Source of the DNA: Pseudactinotalea suaedae
Lineage (GTDB): Bacteria > Actinomycetota > Actinomycetes > Actinomycetales > Beutenbergiaceae
NCBI RefSeq assembly: GCF_009733815.1
Contig: NZ_WNXY01000002.1
Span: 310,001-374,000 of the forward strand
Reading direction: 5' to 3'
DNA: 64,000 bases
This document shows, piece after piece, positions 18,693 to 27,372 of the stretch. The translations under genes were made by a program, and so were the position numbers. The number at the start of each line of letters is the position of its first letter. Positions within the stretch are counted from its first letter, which is position 1. A model generated the notes under the pieces. That model did not search any database. It was not told where the DNA came from and worked only from the letters and a program-made list of their open reading frames with translations.

Positions 18693-19136
18693 TCAGCCGA
18701 GGATGCTGTCGTCCTCGCCGACCTCGACCGCGACCTCGGGCAGCGGGTCGGTCGCCGGCCCCCGGACCGGCTCTCCCGTGGCGAGATCGAACACCGAGCC
18801 GTGACAGGGACAGCTGAGCTCTCCGTCACCGGGCTCGACGGCGCAGCCTGCGTGTGTGCACACGGCCGAGAACGCGTGCACCTCACCCTCGGCGGGTCGG
18901 GTCAGCAGCAGATCGCCCGCGACCTCGCTCGAGGCCGCGATGGCGCCGCCGACCGGGATGTCGTCGATCGTGCCGAGCGTGACCGGCGCGGCACCCGGGT
19001 CACCCGTGCTGGGCGGCGGTGTGCCACCGCTGCACGCGGCGAGCACCGCCGTCGCGGCCGCGCCGCCGGCCGCCAGCGCGGCGCGGCGGCTCAGGCAGTG
19101 GTGGGGTGCCGCAGCGGTGCAAGTGCTCGAGGTCAT
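18693..19136 (-). CDS. Rieske [2Fe-2S] lipoprotein
   Basis: A protein of 147 residues from the ATG at 19136. The N-terminus has a twin-arginine-like segment ([10 protein letters not shown]), a hydrophobic stretch and a lipobox (LAAC, Cys35). The protein is therefore probably exported, possibly folded with its cluster, and anchored at the outer face of the membrane. The Rieske ligand motifs are complete: CTHAGC (residues 93-98) and CPCHGS (109-114). It is a free-standing electron carrier rather than the cytochrome bc subunit, which is longer and has a different anchor. The partner is unknown. It is divergent from a small membrane-protein gene. Confidence 0.9.
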   Translation of the reverse strand: MTSSTCTAAAPHHCLSRRAALAAGGAAATAVLAACSGGTPPPSTGDPGAAPVTLGTIDDIPVGGAIAASSEVAGDLLLTRPAEGEVHAFSAVCTHAGCAVEPGDGELSCPCHGSVFDLATGEPVRGPATDPLPEVAVEVGEDDSILG

Positions 19137-19233
19137 GGAGCTAGCCAAGCACGACCGACCGACGCCCCGGGAGTCGAAGGCGCCGCATCGTCCGTGGCGG
19201 CCAGCACAATGGGTGCGTGAGGACGTTGACCCG

Positions 19234-19632
19234 ATGACTACCACCGCCGTCAGAACGCCCGGTGACGCCACCGGGCTGCGCAGGATCGCCGCGATCGCCA
19301 CGGCCGTCTCCGCCGTCGTGCACGGCTACCTGTTCCTCGACGGGTGGTCGATCGTGCCGGTGGTCGGCCCGATGTTCGCCGTCAACGCGGTGGCCGGCGC
19401 GGTGATCGCTGTGGCCCTGATCGCGAGCGCGCACTGGGTGTGGCGCGTCCTGGCGGTCGGGTTCCACGGCGCCTCGCTGCTGGCACTGCTGATCTCGCAC
19501 ACGCCGAGGGGCTTCTTCGGGCTCCGGGAGGCGTTCTGGGACAGCTGGCAGGTCATGGCGGCGGTCTCGGAGTCCGTGGGGCTCGTGACGGCGGCGCTGG
19601 CGCTGCTGGTGTGGTGGCGGGCGCGGCGATGA
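19234..19632 (+). CDS. Small four-helix membrane protein, function unknown
   Basis: A protein of 132 residues from the ATG at 19234; an in-frame GTG at 19213 is an alternative, and neither has a strong ribosome site. Four hydrophobic segments (near residues 16-35, 44-62, 67-84 and 103-125) and few charged loops suggest an integral membrane protein. The final WWRARR is a positive cytoplasmic end. No family is recognised. Its stop overlaps the start of the helix-hairpin-helix protein by ATGA, so the two are co-translated. Confidence 0.6.
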   Translation: MTTTAVRTPGDATGLRRIAAIATAVSAVVHGYLFLDGWSIVPVVGPMFAVNAVAGAVIAVALIASAHWVWRVLAVGFHGASLLALLISHTPRGFFGLREAFWDSWQVMAAVSESVGLVTAALALLVWWRARR

Positions 19633-19877
19633 CCGACGACCGGCAGCTGCGGAAGGCAGCGTCCTCGACCGAGAACGGTGCGCGCGGCCAGCGCGCAGAC
19701 GTCGCTGGTGACCTGCCCCGCTCCATCGGGCGACCGGCCACCCGGGCGCTCGCAGAGGCGGGCATCACCTCGCTCGACGAGCTCGCTCGCCTCTCGGAGG
19801 CCGAGCTCGCCTCGTTGCACGGGATCGGGCCGAAGGCCGTCGCCATCCTGCGCGACGCACTCGCCGCACACCGCTGA
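19629..19877 (+). CDS. Small helix-hairpin-helix protein
   Basis: A protein of 82 residues whose second half (PRSIGRPATRALAEAGITS to HGIGPKAVAILRDAL) is a classic pair of helix-hairpin-helix units, as in the alpha-subunit C-terminal domain of RNA polymerase and in DNA-repair proteins. It probably binds DNA non-specifically or takes part in protein contacts. The start is fixed by the ATGA overlap with the preceding membrane protein. Similar free-standing small proteins are common in actinobacteria and have no defined role. Confidence 0.75.
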   Translation: MTDDRQLRKAASSTENGARGQRADVAGDLPRSIGRPATRALAEAGITSLDELARLSEAELASLHGIGPKAVAILRDALAAHR

Positions 19878-19908
19878 CGGCGCGCTCGCACGCTGGCAGA
19901 GTGGGCAC

Positions 19909-20367
19909 ATGGACGATTCCGCGGAGCTGCCTGCGCCCGACCACACCGCCCCGTCGGGGGTCTCCGACGCGGTGGTCGACGCCGTCGGGAAGATCACCGA
20001 GGCGCTCGAGACGTGCGAGCGTGCGCGTGGGCACCTGTACTCCTTCCACCAGCTGACCGGGAGCGCCGACATCGAGCTCGGCGAAGCGGTCCAGGCGTTG
20101 CGCGACGCCGGGGAGGGCGAGGTGGTCGAGCGCATCGAGCGCGAGCTCCTCGGCCGCAACGTGATCGCGGGCCGCTGGACCTTCCAGATCGTCGAGGACT
20201 ACGACGACAACTACTGGTCGCTGTTCCGCGAGCTCGAGCGCGACGTGCGCGAGCGGCTGGTCGGCGGTCGCCGTCACATCTACGAGGCGCGCATGAAGCA
20301 GCGCGAACGGACCGAGGGCGAGGCCGGCCACGAGGCGACACCCGACGATGTGCCGAACGGGGGCTAG
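19909..20367 (+). CDS. Conserved actinobacterial protein of unknown function
   Basis: A protein of 152 residues, largely helical and strongly charged, with the core RWTFQIVEDYDDNYW followed by FRELERDVRERLVGGRRH. I have the impression of a conserved actinobacterial family without a known function, but cannot name it. No signal peptide or membrane segment is visible, so it is probably cytoplasmic. It lies 31 bp after the helix-hairpin-helix gene and converges with the ABC permease, with 12 bp between stops. Confidence 0.65.
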   Translation: MDDSAELPAPDHTAPSGVSDAVVDAVGKITEALETCERARGHLYSFHQLTGSADIELGEAVQALRDAGEGEVVERIERELLGRNVIAGRWTFQIVEDYDDNYWSLFRELERDVRERLVGGRRHIYEARMKQRERTEGEAGHEATPDDVPNGG

Positions 20368-20379
20368 CTCGACGAGCCG

Positions 20380-23049
20380 TCAATCCGCGAGACGCCGGAC
20401 CAACGGCAGCCTGGACCGTACGAAGAGGTAGCCACTGGCTCCGGCCACGGCCGGAATCGCGACGACGAGGGCAAGGAGTTGCCACGGTACGACGAACGGG
20501 AAGTCGGGCCACGCTCCTTGCGCGCGCTCCCACAGCACCACCACCCCACCGAGCGCCAGGCCGGCGATCGTCCCCAGAGCGGCACCGACGCCAGCGATCA
20601 CGACCGATTGGGCCGCGACGATGCGACGGCGAGTGCGTGGTGCCGCCCCGACGGCCAGCAACGTAGCCAGGTCAGGCGCGATGTGCGACCCTGCCAGTCC
20701 GGTGGCCAGGCCGGTGGCGACGAGCGCCACGATCGTCGCGATCGCGAGCGCGATCATCAGTGGCGTCCCCGTGCTCGACATCGGCGGGTCGTCGCGCCAG
20801 ACCTGCACGCCATCGTCCATCTCGTAGAACGCCCCGGTCAGCCGAGCGACGTCGACATCGTCCAGTGGTTCTGCGCTGACCACCAGCGCTCCAGCCGCGA
20901 CGGACTCCAGACCTGCGGCCTCGGCCACCTGCGGGGAGATGACGAGGGAACCCAACCGATCAGCCCAGTCCACGACCGCGGCGTCGGACGTCACCGTACG
21001 AAACCCGGGTTCGTCCGCCGACGACGGATCGAACGTGTCGATGCGGAGGTGCGCCCGACCATCGGACCAGACGAAGATGTCGCTCGGAACGAGTGCACCT
21101 CCAGAGGCCAACAACTCGCTCGCACGGTCGTCGGCGATCTTCAGCTCCGCCATGAGCGTGCCGTCGTCGACCATCGCGCCGAACGGGCCCGAGTGGAAGA
21201 CATTCTGACAGCGCGGGTCGGTCCGTCGTTCGGCGTCCGTGAGCTGGTCCTCGGGGCATCCCTTCTCCGGTGCCACCTCCGCATGGATGTCGGCGAGCCT
21301 CACAGAATCGGCGCCCTCGGTCGCGATCGCGACTACCGGATGGATCGCATCGAACGGGACCTCCGAGCCCGTCTCGTCGGCCACCGACGCCACCAGCTCC
21401 GCACCCTCGTCCGGATCGAGGCCAGGCGAGAACCGGACGACGACGCTCGGGTCGGGAAGCAGGGGTTCCCAGTCGTCCTGCTGCGCTCGCTCCGTTCCTG
21501 CGACGTACATCATCAAGGTGCTCGCCACAGCGACGGCGGCGATCACCGCTGCGACGGCCGGCCCGGTCCTTGTACGGTGCCTGGCTGCCTCGCGGAGGGC
21601 GAACCGCCCGGCGACGCCCACCCGCGGCGCGAACCGGGCGACGAGCGCGACGGCGCCGCCCGCCGAGAGGATGATCCCGATCTCGAGCAGCACCACACCG
21701 CTCAGAAGCACGACGGGCTCGACGATCAGCGCCCCGAGGGCAGCGGTCAGCGTCCCCAGCACGGCGACTGCTAGCCCCAGCCGAGGCACACCGCGCGGCG
21801 TGGTCGCCTCGACGCGACGACCGCCGAGTGTGGCGACGACATCCGCGCGGGATGCCGTCCGTGCCGGGATCGATGCTGCCGCAAGTCCGACTGCGAGCGC
21901 GACCAGCAGCAGAAGCGGGGCCTCCCACGTAGGCAGCACCAGGTTCGGGAGCGCCGAATCGGTACGGCCGAGCACCACGTAGATCACCAGGCCCGCGAGA
22001 AGCCCGAGGACAATCCCGGCTCCGCCACCGGCAAGCGCGGTGACGAGGCCGCTCGCGAGCACGATCCGGCGCAGGTCTCGCGGCGAGCCACCGTGGGCTG
22101 CTACCTGGGCCAGCTGGCGAGCCTGCTGCCGCGCACCCACCGCGAAGGCCGGCCCGATCAAGAGCACGAGCTCGATGAGCAGCAGTGCCCCGACACCCGC
22201 GACATAGGCGGTCATGCGTAGGTCGGGTCCGTTGACGTCGTTGAACGGGACGGCGCCGGCGGAGGGTGGGTCGAGCAGCACGGCGCGGCTCTGGACCAGC
22301 AGGCCGGCAGCATTGAGCTCCAGAACCTGTTCCCAGCTCACTGGGTCGTCGCCTATGACGAACCAGAGCCTCGACCCGACGCCGTCTGTCGGCAGGGTCC
22401 CCGGCGCCACGTAGAGGTAGTGAGCATCGGCTTCTGTGACCGTGAACGAGAACGTCTGGATGTCCGCCGTCGTGCCGACGATCTCGATGACAGTGGTCTG
22501 CCCGTCGAGGGTGACCTCGACCGGATCGCCGACCGACACGCCGAGCTGCTGTGCCAGTGGCTCCCCGATGACACCCTCCCCCGCTTCCCGAGGCAACCGG
22601 CCGTCGGTCGGTGCGACGATGCCGGGTAGTGCTGCGAGGTCGACCTCGCGAACGTTCCAGGTCCGTGCCGCGGCGCCGCTGCTGATTGTGCCGGTGGCGT
22701 CCAGCGCCACGACAAGATCCGACCCGAAGGTCTCCGCGAGCAGAACCCCTTGGTCGGGAGTCTCGACGATGTCGCCCATGCACGACGACAGGTAGCCGTC
22801 GATGCTCTGCACGAGCCCATCGCCGCAACCGGTCGCCTGGACCCGCGCTTGCGCAGCGTCGCCGAGCTCAACCTGAGCCGTCGTCGCCAGAGTCGGGGTG
22901 GCGGAACGCAGCACCGTGATCAGAGTCGTCCCCGCGAGCAGCGGCAGGGCGATCATCGCGACGACCAGTACCGTTCGGCCCTTGTTGCGCCGCGCGTCCC
23001 GCCAGGCGATCCGCAGCGCGACCCGCCAGCGGGCCGCCCAGGTGCTCAC
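20380..23049 (-). CDS. FtsX/MacB-like ABC transporter permease
   Basis: A protein of 889 residues starting with a GTG that overlaps the ATPase gene stop (GTGA). The layout is an N-terminal membrane anchor (about residues 25-45), a large extracytoplasmic domain and three or four helices around residues 260-400. A second set follows near 420-500, then another large outer domain and a last group of helices near 740-880. This duplicated FtsX-type arrangement belongs to the MacB/LolCE-like or antimicrobial-peptide-type permeases, which work as mechanotransmitters rather than classical importers. With its ATPase and PadR regulator it forms a three-gene unit. Confidence 0.88.
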   Translation of the reverse strand: MSTWAARWRVALRIAWRDARRNKGRTVLVVAMIALPLLAGTTLITVLRSATPTLATTAQVELGDAAQARVQATGCGDGLVQSIDGYLSSCMGDIVETPDQGVLLAETFGSDLVVALDATGTISSGAAARTWNVREVDLAALPGIVAPTDGRLPREAGEGVIGEPLAQQLGVSVGDPVEVTLDGQTTVIEIVGTTADIQTFSFTVTEADAHYLYVAPGTLPTDGVGSRLWFVIGDDPVSWEQVLELNAAGLLVQSRAVLLDPPSAGAVPFNDVNGPDLRMTAYVAGVGALLLIELVLLIGPAFAVGARQQARQLAQVAAHGGSPRDLRRIVLASGLVTALAGGGAGIVLGLLAGLVIYVVLGRTDSALPNLVLPTWEAPLLLLVALAVGLAAASIPARTASRADVVATLGGRRVEATTPRGVPRLGLAVAVLGTLTAALGALIVEPVVLLSGVVLLEIGIILSAGGAVALVARFAPRVGVAGRFALREAARHRTRTGPAVAAVIAAVAVASTLMMYVAGTERAQQDDWEPLLPDPSVVVRFSPGLDPDEGAELVASVADETGSEVPFDAIHPVVAIATEGADSVRLADIHAEVAPEKGCPEDQLTDAERRTDPRCQNVFHSGPFGAMVDDGTLMAELKIADDRASELLASGGALVPSDIFVWSDGRAHLRIDTFDPSSADEPGFRTVTSDAAVVDWADRLGSLVISPQVAEAAGLESVAAGALVVSAEPLDDVDVARLTGAFYEMDDGVQVWRDDPPMSSTGTPLMIALAIATIVALVATGLATGLAGSHIAPDLATLLAVGAAPRTRRRIVAAQSVVIAGVGAALGTIAGLALGGVVVLWERAQGAWPDFPFVVPWQLLALVVAIPAVAGASGYLFVRSRLPLVRRLAD

Positions 23050-23777
23050 GTTCCCGTGGACGAGTCGGCGAGCAGCGCCTCCGGCTCGTCGGTGCCTGTG
23101 GAGTCGACGACCGTGCCGTCGCGCAGGAACACCGTGCGGTCCGCCCAGGCCGCGAACCGCGGCTCATGGGTGACCAGCAGTCCCGCGGCGCCGGCATCCA
23201 CGCGGGCGCGCAGCACCCGCATCACGGCTTCCCCGGTCACCGAGTCCAGCGCCCCGGTCGGCTCGTCGGCGAGCACCAACCGGCGCGGGCCCACGAGCGC
23301 CCGGGCGATCGCGACTCGCTGCTGCTGACCGCCGGAGAGCTCGTCCGGGAACCTGCGCGCCTGCTTCTCCAGGCCCACCTCGGCGAGCGCCGCCTTGGCC
23401 TCGGTGCGCGCCCGGCGGGCCGGGACGCCGTCGAGCTCCCGCGGGAGCGACACGTTCTCGGCCGCCGTGAGCGCCGGGATGAGGTTGAAGTCCTGGAACA
23501 CGTACCCGATCCGCTTGCGACGCAGCGCCGCCCGGCCCTTGGCGTCCATCTCGGAGAGCACGTCGCCGGCGATCGTGACCGTTCCCGACGTCGGGGTGTC
23601 GAGCCCGCCCGCCACGTTCAGCAGCGTGGACTTGCCCGAGCCCGAGGGCCCCATCACGGCGACCAGCTCGCCCAGGCGCACGGTGAGGTCGACGCCGTCG
23701 AGGGCGACGACCTCCCGTGCCCCTGAGCCGTGAACCCTGCGCACGCCCTCCAACGTGAGCAGGACCGGATCGCTCAC
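23046..23777 (-). CDS. ABC transporter ATP-binding protein (MacB/LolD-like)
   Basis: A protein of 243 residues from the GTG at 23777, which overlaps the PadR stop. Motifs are complete: Walker A GPSGSGKST, Q-loop VFQDFNLIPALTA, signature LSGGQQQR, Walker B LVLADEPTGALD and H-loop VTHEP. This is the pattern of the MacB/LolD/FtsE family that drives FtsX-like permeases. It energises the adjacent 889-residue permease, whose start overlaps this gene's stop. Expression is expected to follow the PadR repressor encoded first in the operon. Confidence 0.94.
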   Translation of the reverse strand: MSDPVLLTLEGVRRVHGSGAREVVALDGVDLTVRLGELVAVMGPSGSGKSTLLNVAGGLDTPTSGTVTIAGDVLSEMDAKGRAALRRKRIGYVFQDFNLIPALTAAENVSLPRELDGVPARRARTEAKAALAEVGLEKQARRFPDELSGGQQQRVAIARALVGPRRLVLADEPTGALDSVTGEAVMRVLRARVDAGAAGLLVTHEPRFAAWADRTVFLRDGTVVDSTGTDEPEALLADSSTGT

Positions 23778-24361
23778 CGGGGCACCTCGGCCTCGTCGCG
23801 ATCCGTGGTCTCCGTGCGCGACTGCGTGAGCACCGCCCGCGCGACGCTCGCCTCGATGTGGTCGAGCCACCGCACCTCGGCCTCGGCGGTGAAGGTGTGG
23901 TGGTCGAGCACCAGCGACCAGGCGAGCTCAGGGCTGGAGATCGGCTCACCGGGAGCGGGCACCTGGCTCTTCAGCCTGGTGAAGTCCCGCATCGCCCGCA
24001 TCGTCTCGGAGCGCTGTGCCTGCACGATGTCGCGCACGTCGACACCCACCGCGCTGACGGCGAGCGCGAGCTTGATGACGAGCTCGTCACGCCCGACCTC
24101 GCCGCGCGCGACCGGGGTACGCCACCAGGCGGCCGCCTCCGCTCGCCCGCTCTCGGTCGGCTCGTACAGCTCGACGTCCTCGTCCTGCTGCGACGCCTTG
24201 GCCACGAGCCCGTCCCGCTCGAGCCGCTGCATCGTCGAGTAGACCTGACCGATGTTCACCGGCCACGACCCGCCCGTGCGTGCCTCGAACTCCTTGCGCA
24301 GGCGGTACACGCCCATCGGCTCCTCTGCCAGCAGCGCCAGCAGTCCGTGCTTGACCGACAT
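23774..24361 (-). CDS. PadR-family transcriptional repressor of the ABC operon
   Basis: A protein of 195 residues. The N-terminal winged helix shows the PadR hallmarks ALLAEEPMGVYRLRKEFE and the dimer/wing segment VNIGQVYSTMQRLERDGLV. It is followed by the C-terminal helical dimerisation domain typical of the longer Vinculin-type PadR proteins. It heads an operon with an ATPase and a FtsX-like permease, all overlapping by four bases. A strong inverted repeat covers its own promoter, so autorepression released by a toxic ligand is the likely mode. Confidence 0.93.
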   Translation of the reverse strand: MSVKHGLLALLAEEPMGVYRLRKEFEARTGGSWPVNIGQVYSTMQRLERDGLVAKASQQDEDVELYEPTESGRAEAAAWWRTPVARGEVGRDELVIKLALAVSAVGVDVRDIVQAQRSETMRAMRDFTRLKSQVPAPGEPISSPELAWSLVLDHHTFTAEAEVRWLDHIEASVARAVLTQSRTETTDRDEAEVPR

Positions 24362-24375
24362 CCTCGTCCCCCTTA

Positions 24376-24415
24376 GTTACGCGGTAACCATAGGGGTTAC
24401 CGAGTAACCACGCAA
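24376..24415 (-). promoter_or_regulatory. PadR operon promoter overlapped by an inverted-repeat operator
   Basis: On the minus strand TTGCGT (24415-24410) and TATGGT (24392-24387) are separated by 17 bases, a good sigma-70-type promoter. The arms GTTACGCGGTAACC (24376-24389) and GGTTACCGAGTAAC (24395-24408) form an inverted repeat matching in 13 of 14 positions. They span the spacer and the -10 box, so bound PadR would block polymerase. Confidence 0.75.
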
Positions 24416-24527
24416 GCCACAGCGCGTCGAGTGCCAAGGGTGAAGTCCGGCCGGTCCGCCGTCGGGGCACGAGCGTCGCGGCGCGGGCGCGGCGCCGTCG
24501 GGCACGCCGTGCCCGATCAGCGACGAC

Positions 24528-25688
24528 TCAGGAGCGCTCGGGGAACATGCCCTCGGCGCGGATGCGTGCGTTCAGCTCGGCCAGGTACGCCTCGTCCTCG
24601 CCGTCGACGGCGACCTCGCGGCCCAGCCACGCGGACAGGTGCGCGGCGTTGGCGAGCCTGACGCCGTTGATGCCGTCCGATCCCGGCGCGATCAGCGGCT
24701 CGCCGCTGAGGATGTTCGCGGCGAAGTTGCGCAGCACCTCCTGGTGCTGGCCACCCCACCGGGAGTCGAACTCGATCGTCTCGGTCGCGCTGTCGTACAG
24801 CTGGCTGCCGCCGCTGACCACGCGGAAGACGTCCTCGAGCGGGACGGCGGCAGAGATCTCCTGCTCGTCCTTGTCGAGCCGGGTGACCGTGGCGCGCGCT
24901 GAGCCGTCGACGACGATCTTGCCCCGGTCGCCGAGGATCTCGAAGCGGTCGGTACCGATGAGGTCGTGGGTCGCGGTGATGAAGGTGCCGGTGACGCCGT
25001 CGCCGTAGTCGGCCAGGATCGTCGCCTCGTCCTCGACGGCGATGTCGCGGCGGAAGCCGAAGCCGAGCTTGGCCGTCACCCGCTCCGGCATGCCGCAGAT
25101 CCACTGCCACAGGTCGAGCTGGTGCGGCGACTGGTTGACGAGCACGCCGCCGCCCTCGCCGCCCCAGGTCGCGCGCCAGGCGCTCTGCTCGTAGTACACC
25201 TGCGGCCGGTACCAGGTGGTGATGATCCAGCTGGAGCGTCGGATCGCACCGATCTCGCCGGCGTCGACGATCTCCTTGATCCGGCGGTACAGCGGGTTGG
25301 TGCGCTGGTTGAACATGATGGCGAAGGTGAGATCCGGGTGCGCGGCCGCCACCTCGTTCATCTCGCGCACCTGCGCGGCGTACACGCCCGCGGGCTTCTC
25401 CGCGAGCGCGTGCAGTCCGCCCTCCAGCGCCGCGATGACCACCTCCGGGTGCAGGTAGTGGGGCAGCGTCGCGACGACCGCGTCCACGTCGCCGCTGGCG
25501 ATCAGCGCCCGGTAGTCCTCGTGGAACGGAACTCCGTAACCCTCGGCGTCCGCACGCTTGCGGGCGTCGACGTCGCAGACGGCGCCCAGCACCATCCCCT
25601 CGACCTCACCTGAGCTGATGGCTCGCGCGTAGCTGCTGCCCTGCACCCCGTGCCCGACGATCCCGAGCCGCACTGGTCCTTGTGTCAT
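24528..25688 (-). CDS. Gfo/Idh/MocA family oxidoreductase (second copy in window)
   Basis: A protein of 386 residues with a GGAGGT ribosome site five bases before the ATG. The Rossmann motif GIVGHGVQGSSYARAI, the EKPAGVY segment and the GGGVLVNQSPHQLDLWQW block place it in the family of NAD(P)-dependent sugar and sugar-acid dehydrogenases. It is not closely similar to the 3450-4469 member by eye, so a separate substrate is likely. It is monocistronic and divergent from a YbjQ-like gene. A perfect 7-bp-arm palindrome in the upstream gap suggests control by a LacI- or ROK-type regulator encoded elsewhere. Confidence 0.88.
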   Translation of the reverse strand: MTQGPVRLGIVGHGVQGSSYARAISSGEVEGMVLGAVCDVDARKRADAEGYGVPFHEDYRALIASGDVDAVVATLPHYLHPEVVIAALEGGLHALAEKPAGVYAAQVREMNEVAAAHPDLTFAIMFNQRTNPLYRRIKEIVDAGEIGAIRRSSWIITTWYRPQVYYEQSAWRATWGGEGGGVLVNQSPHQLDLWQWICGMPERVTAKLGFGFRRDIAVEDEATILADYGDGVTGTFITATHDLIGTDRFEILGDRGKIVVDGSARATVTRLDKDEQEISAAVPLEDVFRVVSGGSQLYDSATETIEFDSRWGGQHQEVLRNFAANILSGEPLIAPGSDGINGVRLANAAHLSAWLGREVAVDGEDEAYLAELNARIRAEGMFPERS

Positions 25689-25745
25689 CTCGACCTCCCT
25701 GCGTCAGGCTAGGTGTCGGGGACCGTGCGGCCGACACGTTGCCAG

Positions 25746-25760
25746 ACCTTGCAGCAAGGT
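25746..25760. promoter_or_regulatory. Perfect palindrome upstream of the Gfo/Idh gene
   Basis: ACCTTGCAGCAAGGT has 7-bp perfect arms around one central base. It lies 58 bp upstream of the dehydrogenase start and 37 bp before the divergent YbjQ-like gene. It is probably an operator; the cognate regulator is not visible. Confidence 0.5.
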
Positions 25761-25797
25761 CCCGCCCGTCCGGCGCACCGAGGTGCAAGATGTGGCC

Positions 25798-26379
25798 ATG
25801 ATCGTGGTGACCACCAACTCCGTGCCCGGCTATCGCATCGACGCCGTCCTGGGCGAGGTGATGGGGATGACCGTGCGCAGCGCCAACATCGGCCAGAACC
25901 TCATCGCGAGCTTCCGTTCGATCGGTGGCGGCGAGGTGAACGAGTACACCAGCCTGGTCTACGCCTCCCGCGAGGAGGTGATGGCACGGATGGTGCAGCA
26001 GGCCCAGCAGCGCGGCGCCAACGCGGTCATCGCGATGCGCTTCGACACCGGGGACATCGCGCAGGCCTTCTCCGAGGTCTGCGCGTACGGGACAGCCGTC
26101 GTCGTGAGCCCGATCGCCGAGGGCGAGGACGGCGCCACCAAGCAGTCGGCCGAGCAGGCGAAGAACCCGCAGCCCACGCCGACTCCGACCGATGCGCCCT
26201 CGCAGCCGCCTTTCGGCGGCCAGGCCCCCTTCCCGCAGGGCCAGCAGCCGCCCGCCGCCGGGTACGGCGCGCAGCCGTTCCCGCCCCAGCAGCAGCCGGG
26301 CTACGGCCAGCAGCCGCAGCAGCCCGGGTACGGCCAGCCCCCGGGCTACGGCCAGCAGCCGGGGTTCCCGCAGGGCTGA
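25798..26379 (+). CDS. YbjQ/UPF0145 family protein with disordered Gln/Pro/Gly tail
   Basis: A protein of 193 residues. The first 105 residues match the YbjQ/UPF0145 (DUF74) fold: VVTTNSVPGYRI, then GNN-like NIGQNLIASFRSIGGGE, EVMARMVQQAQQRGANAVI and a final hydrophobic strand TAVVVSP. These form pentameric barrels of unknown role. The remaining 85 residues are a low-complexity tail with repeated PGYGQQPQ/QPPGYG units. The start at 25798 follows from domain fit; an earlier ATG adds five residues. Confidence 0.85.
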   Translation: MIVVTTNSVPGYRIDAVLGEVMGMTVRSANIGQNLIASFRSIGGGEVNEYTSLVYASREEVMARMVQQAQQRGANAVIAMRFDTGDIAQAFSEVCAYGTAVVVSPIAEGEDGATKQSAEQAKNPQPTPTPTDAPSQPPFGGQAPFPQGQQPPAAGYGAQPFPPQQQPGYGQQPQQPGYGQPPGYGQQPGFPQG

Positions 26380-26391
26380 GCACGCCGAACC

Positions 26392-27240
26392 GTGTCGACG
26401 CCGGCCCTGCCGGGTGAGGTCGAGGACCTCGTCACGCGCCTCGTCGGCACGACCCATGAGTGCGAGCCGTTGGGCGGGCTCTCGGGGCGCACGGTGCTCG
26501 CGGTGCACGGGCGGCGGCTGAGCGTCGTCGTCAAGGGAGCTGTCGACGCCGTCGAGGCGGCGGTCGCAGGCCCGGTCGGCGCCGAGCTGCGCCGCCACGG
26601 CGTGCCGGTGCCGGAACCGCTCGCGATCGCCCGCACCGCCACGCACGGCACGTGGCTGGTGCTGGAGCACCTCCCGGAGCCGCTGCCTCGTGACAGATGG
26701 GGCGCCGACGCCGCCACCGTGACGGTGCTGCGACGCCTCCATGAGGCTCCGCCCGAGCTTCTCGACACCCTGCCGGACCGGTATCGGCCGCGATGGAGCG
26801 ACGAGGTCACCGAGACCGCGGCTGCTGTGCTCGGTCTGGAAGCTGCCGACGTGACGCTGATGCGTGAGCTGCAAGAACGATGGAGCGCGACGAGCGGGCT
26901 GGACCGTGTGGTCTCGGGTGACCCCAACCCGCTGAACTGGCGCCTCGGTGGCGACGGCGCGCCGGTCCTCCTGGACTGGGAGCGGCTCACGCTGGGCGCA
27001 CCCGCCCTCGACCTGGCCGTCCTGCTGCCCGGACTACCGGAGCGCGCCCGGGCGGACGAAGTGGTCGGGGCCTACGAGCGGGCCGGCGGCGATCGGGTCG
27101 CCGCGGGCGAGGTGCTGCTGTGGAAGGCGTTCACGGTGGTCGAGCTCGCGGCCGGTGCCGCACCCGGATCCGCAGCCGCCGACGTGGTGCGCGGCGTCGC
27201 CCCGGACCTCACCGCGTGGCTCCGGCGAACGTTCCACTGA
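26392..27240 (+). CDS. Aminoglycoside-phosphotransferase-like kinase
   Basis: A protein of 282 residues with a GTG start, 12 bp after the YbjQ-like gene. The APH/choline-kinase fold shows in the nucleotide-loop lysine strand (LSVVVKG), the hinge (WLVLEHL), the catalytic loop VSGDPNPLNW and the metal-binding LLDWE. The usual catalytic HGD is SGD here, a substitution seen in some family members. Substrates of the family range from antibiotics to sugars, homoserine and small metabolites, and cannot be assigned from sequence. No resistance gene context is evident. Confidence 0.8.
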   Translation: MSTPALPGEVEDLVTRLVGTTHECEPLGGLSGRTVLAVHGRRLSVVVKGAVDAVEAAVAGPVGAELRRHGVPVPEPLAIARTATHGTWLVLEHLPEPLPRDRWGADAATVTVLRRLHEAPPELLDTLPDRYRPRWSDEVTETAAAVLGLEAADVTLMRELQERWSATSGLDRVVSGDPNPLNWRLGGDGAPVLLDWERLTLGAPALDLAVLLPGLPERARADEVVGAYERAGGDRVAAGEVLLWKAFTVVELAAGAAPGSAAADVVRGVAPDLTAWLRRTFH

Positions 27241-27372
27241 CAGTGTCGCGGCCCGCCGATTCGTTGCAAAGGAGCCGATATCCGGCCGTCGAGGTCACGG
27301 GAACGCATCGATCTGATGTCGACTCGGTGACGGTCCTTCCGCCCCTGTGAACCACCACCTAGCGTCCCCAGC

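Noticed and set aside
26392-27240. Aminoglycoside resistance gene
   Set aside because: Only the broad kinase fold is visible, with SGD in place of HGD and no specific resistance-family signature.
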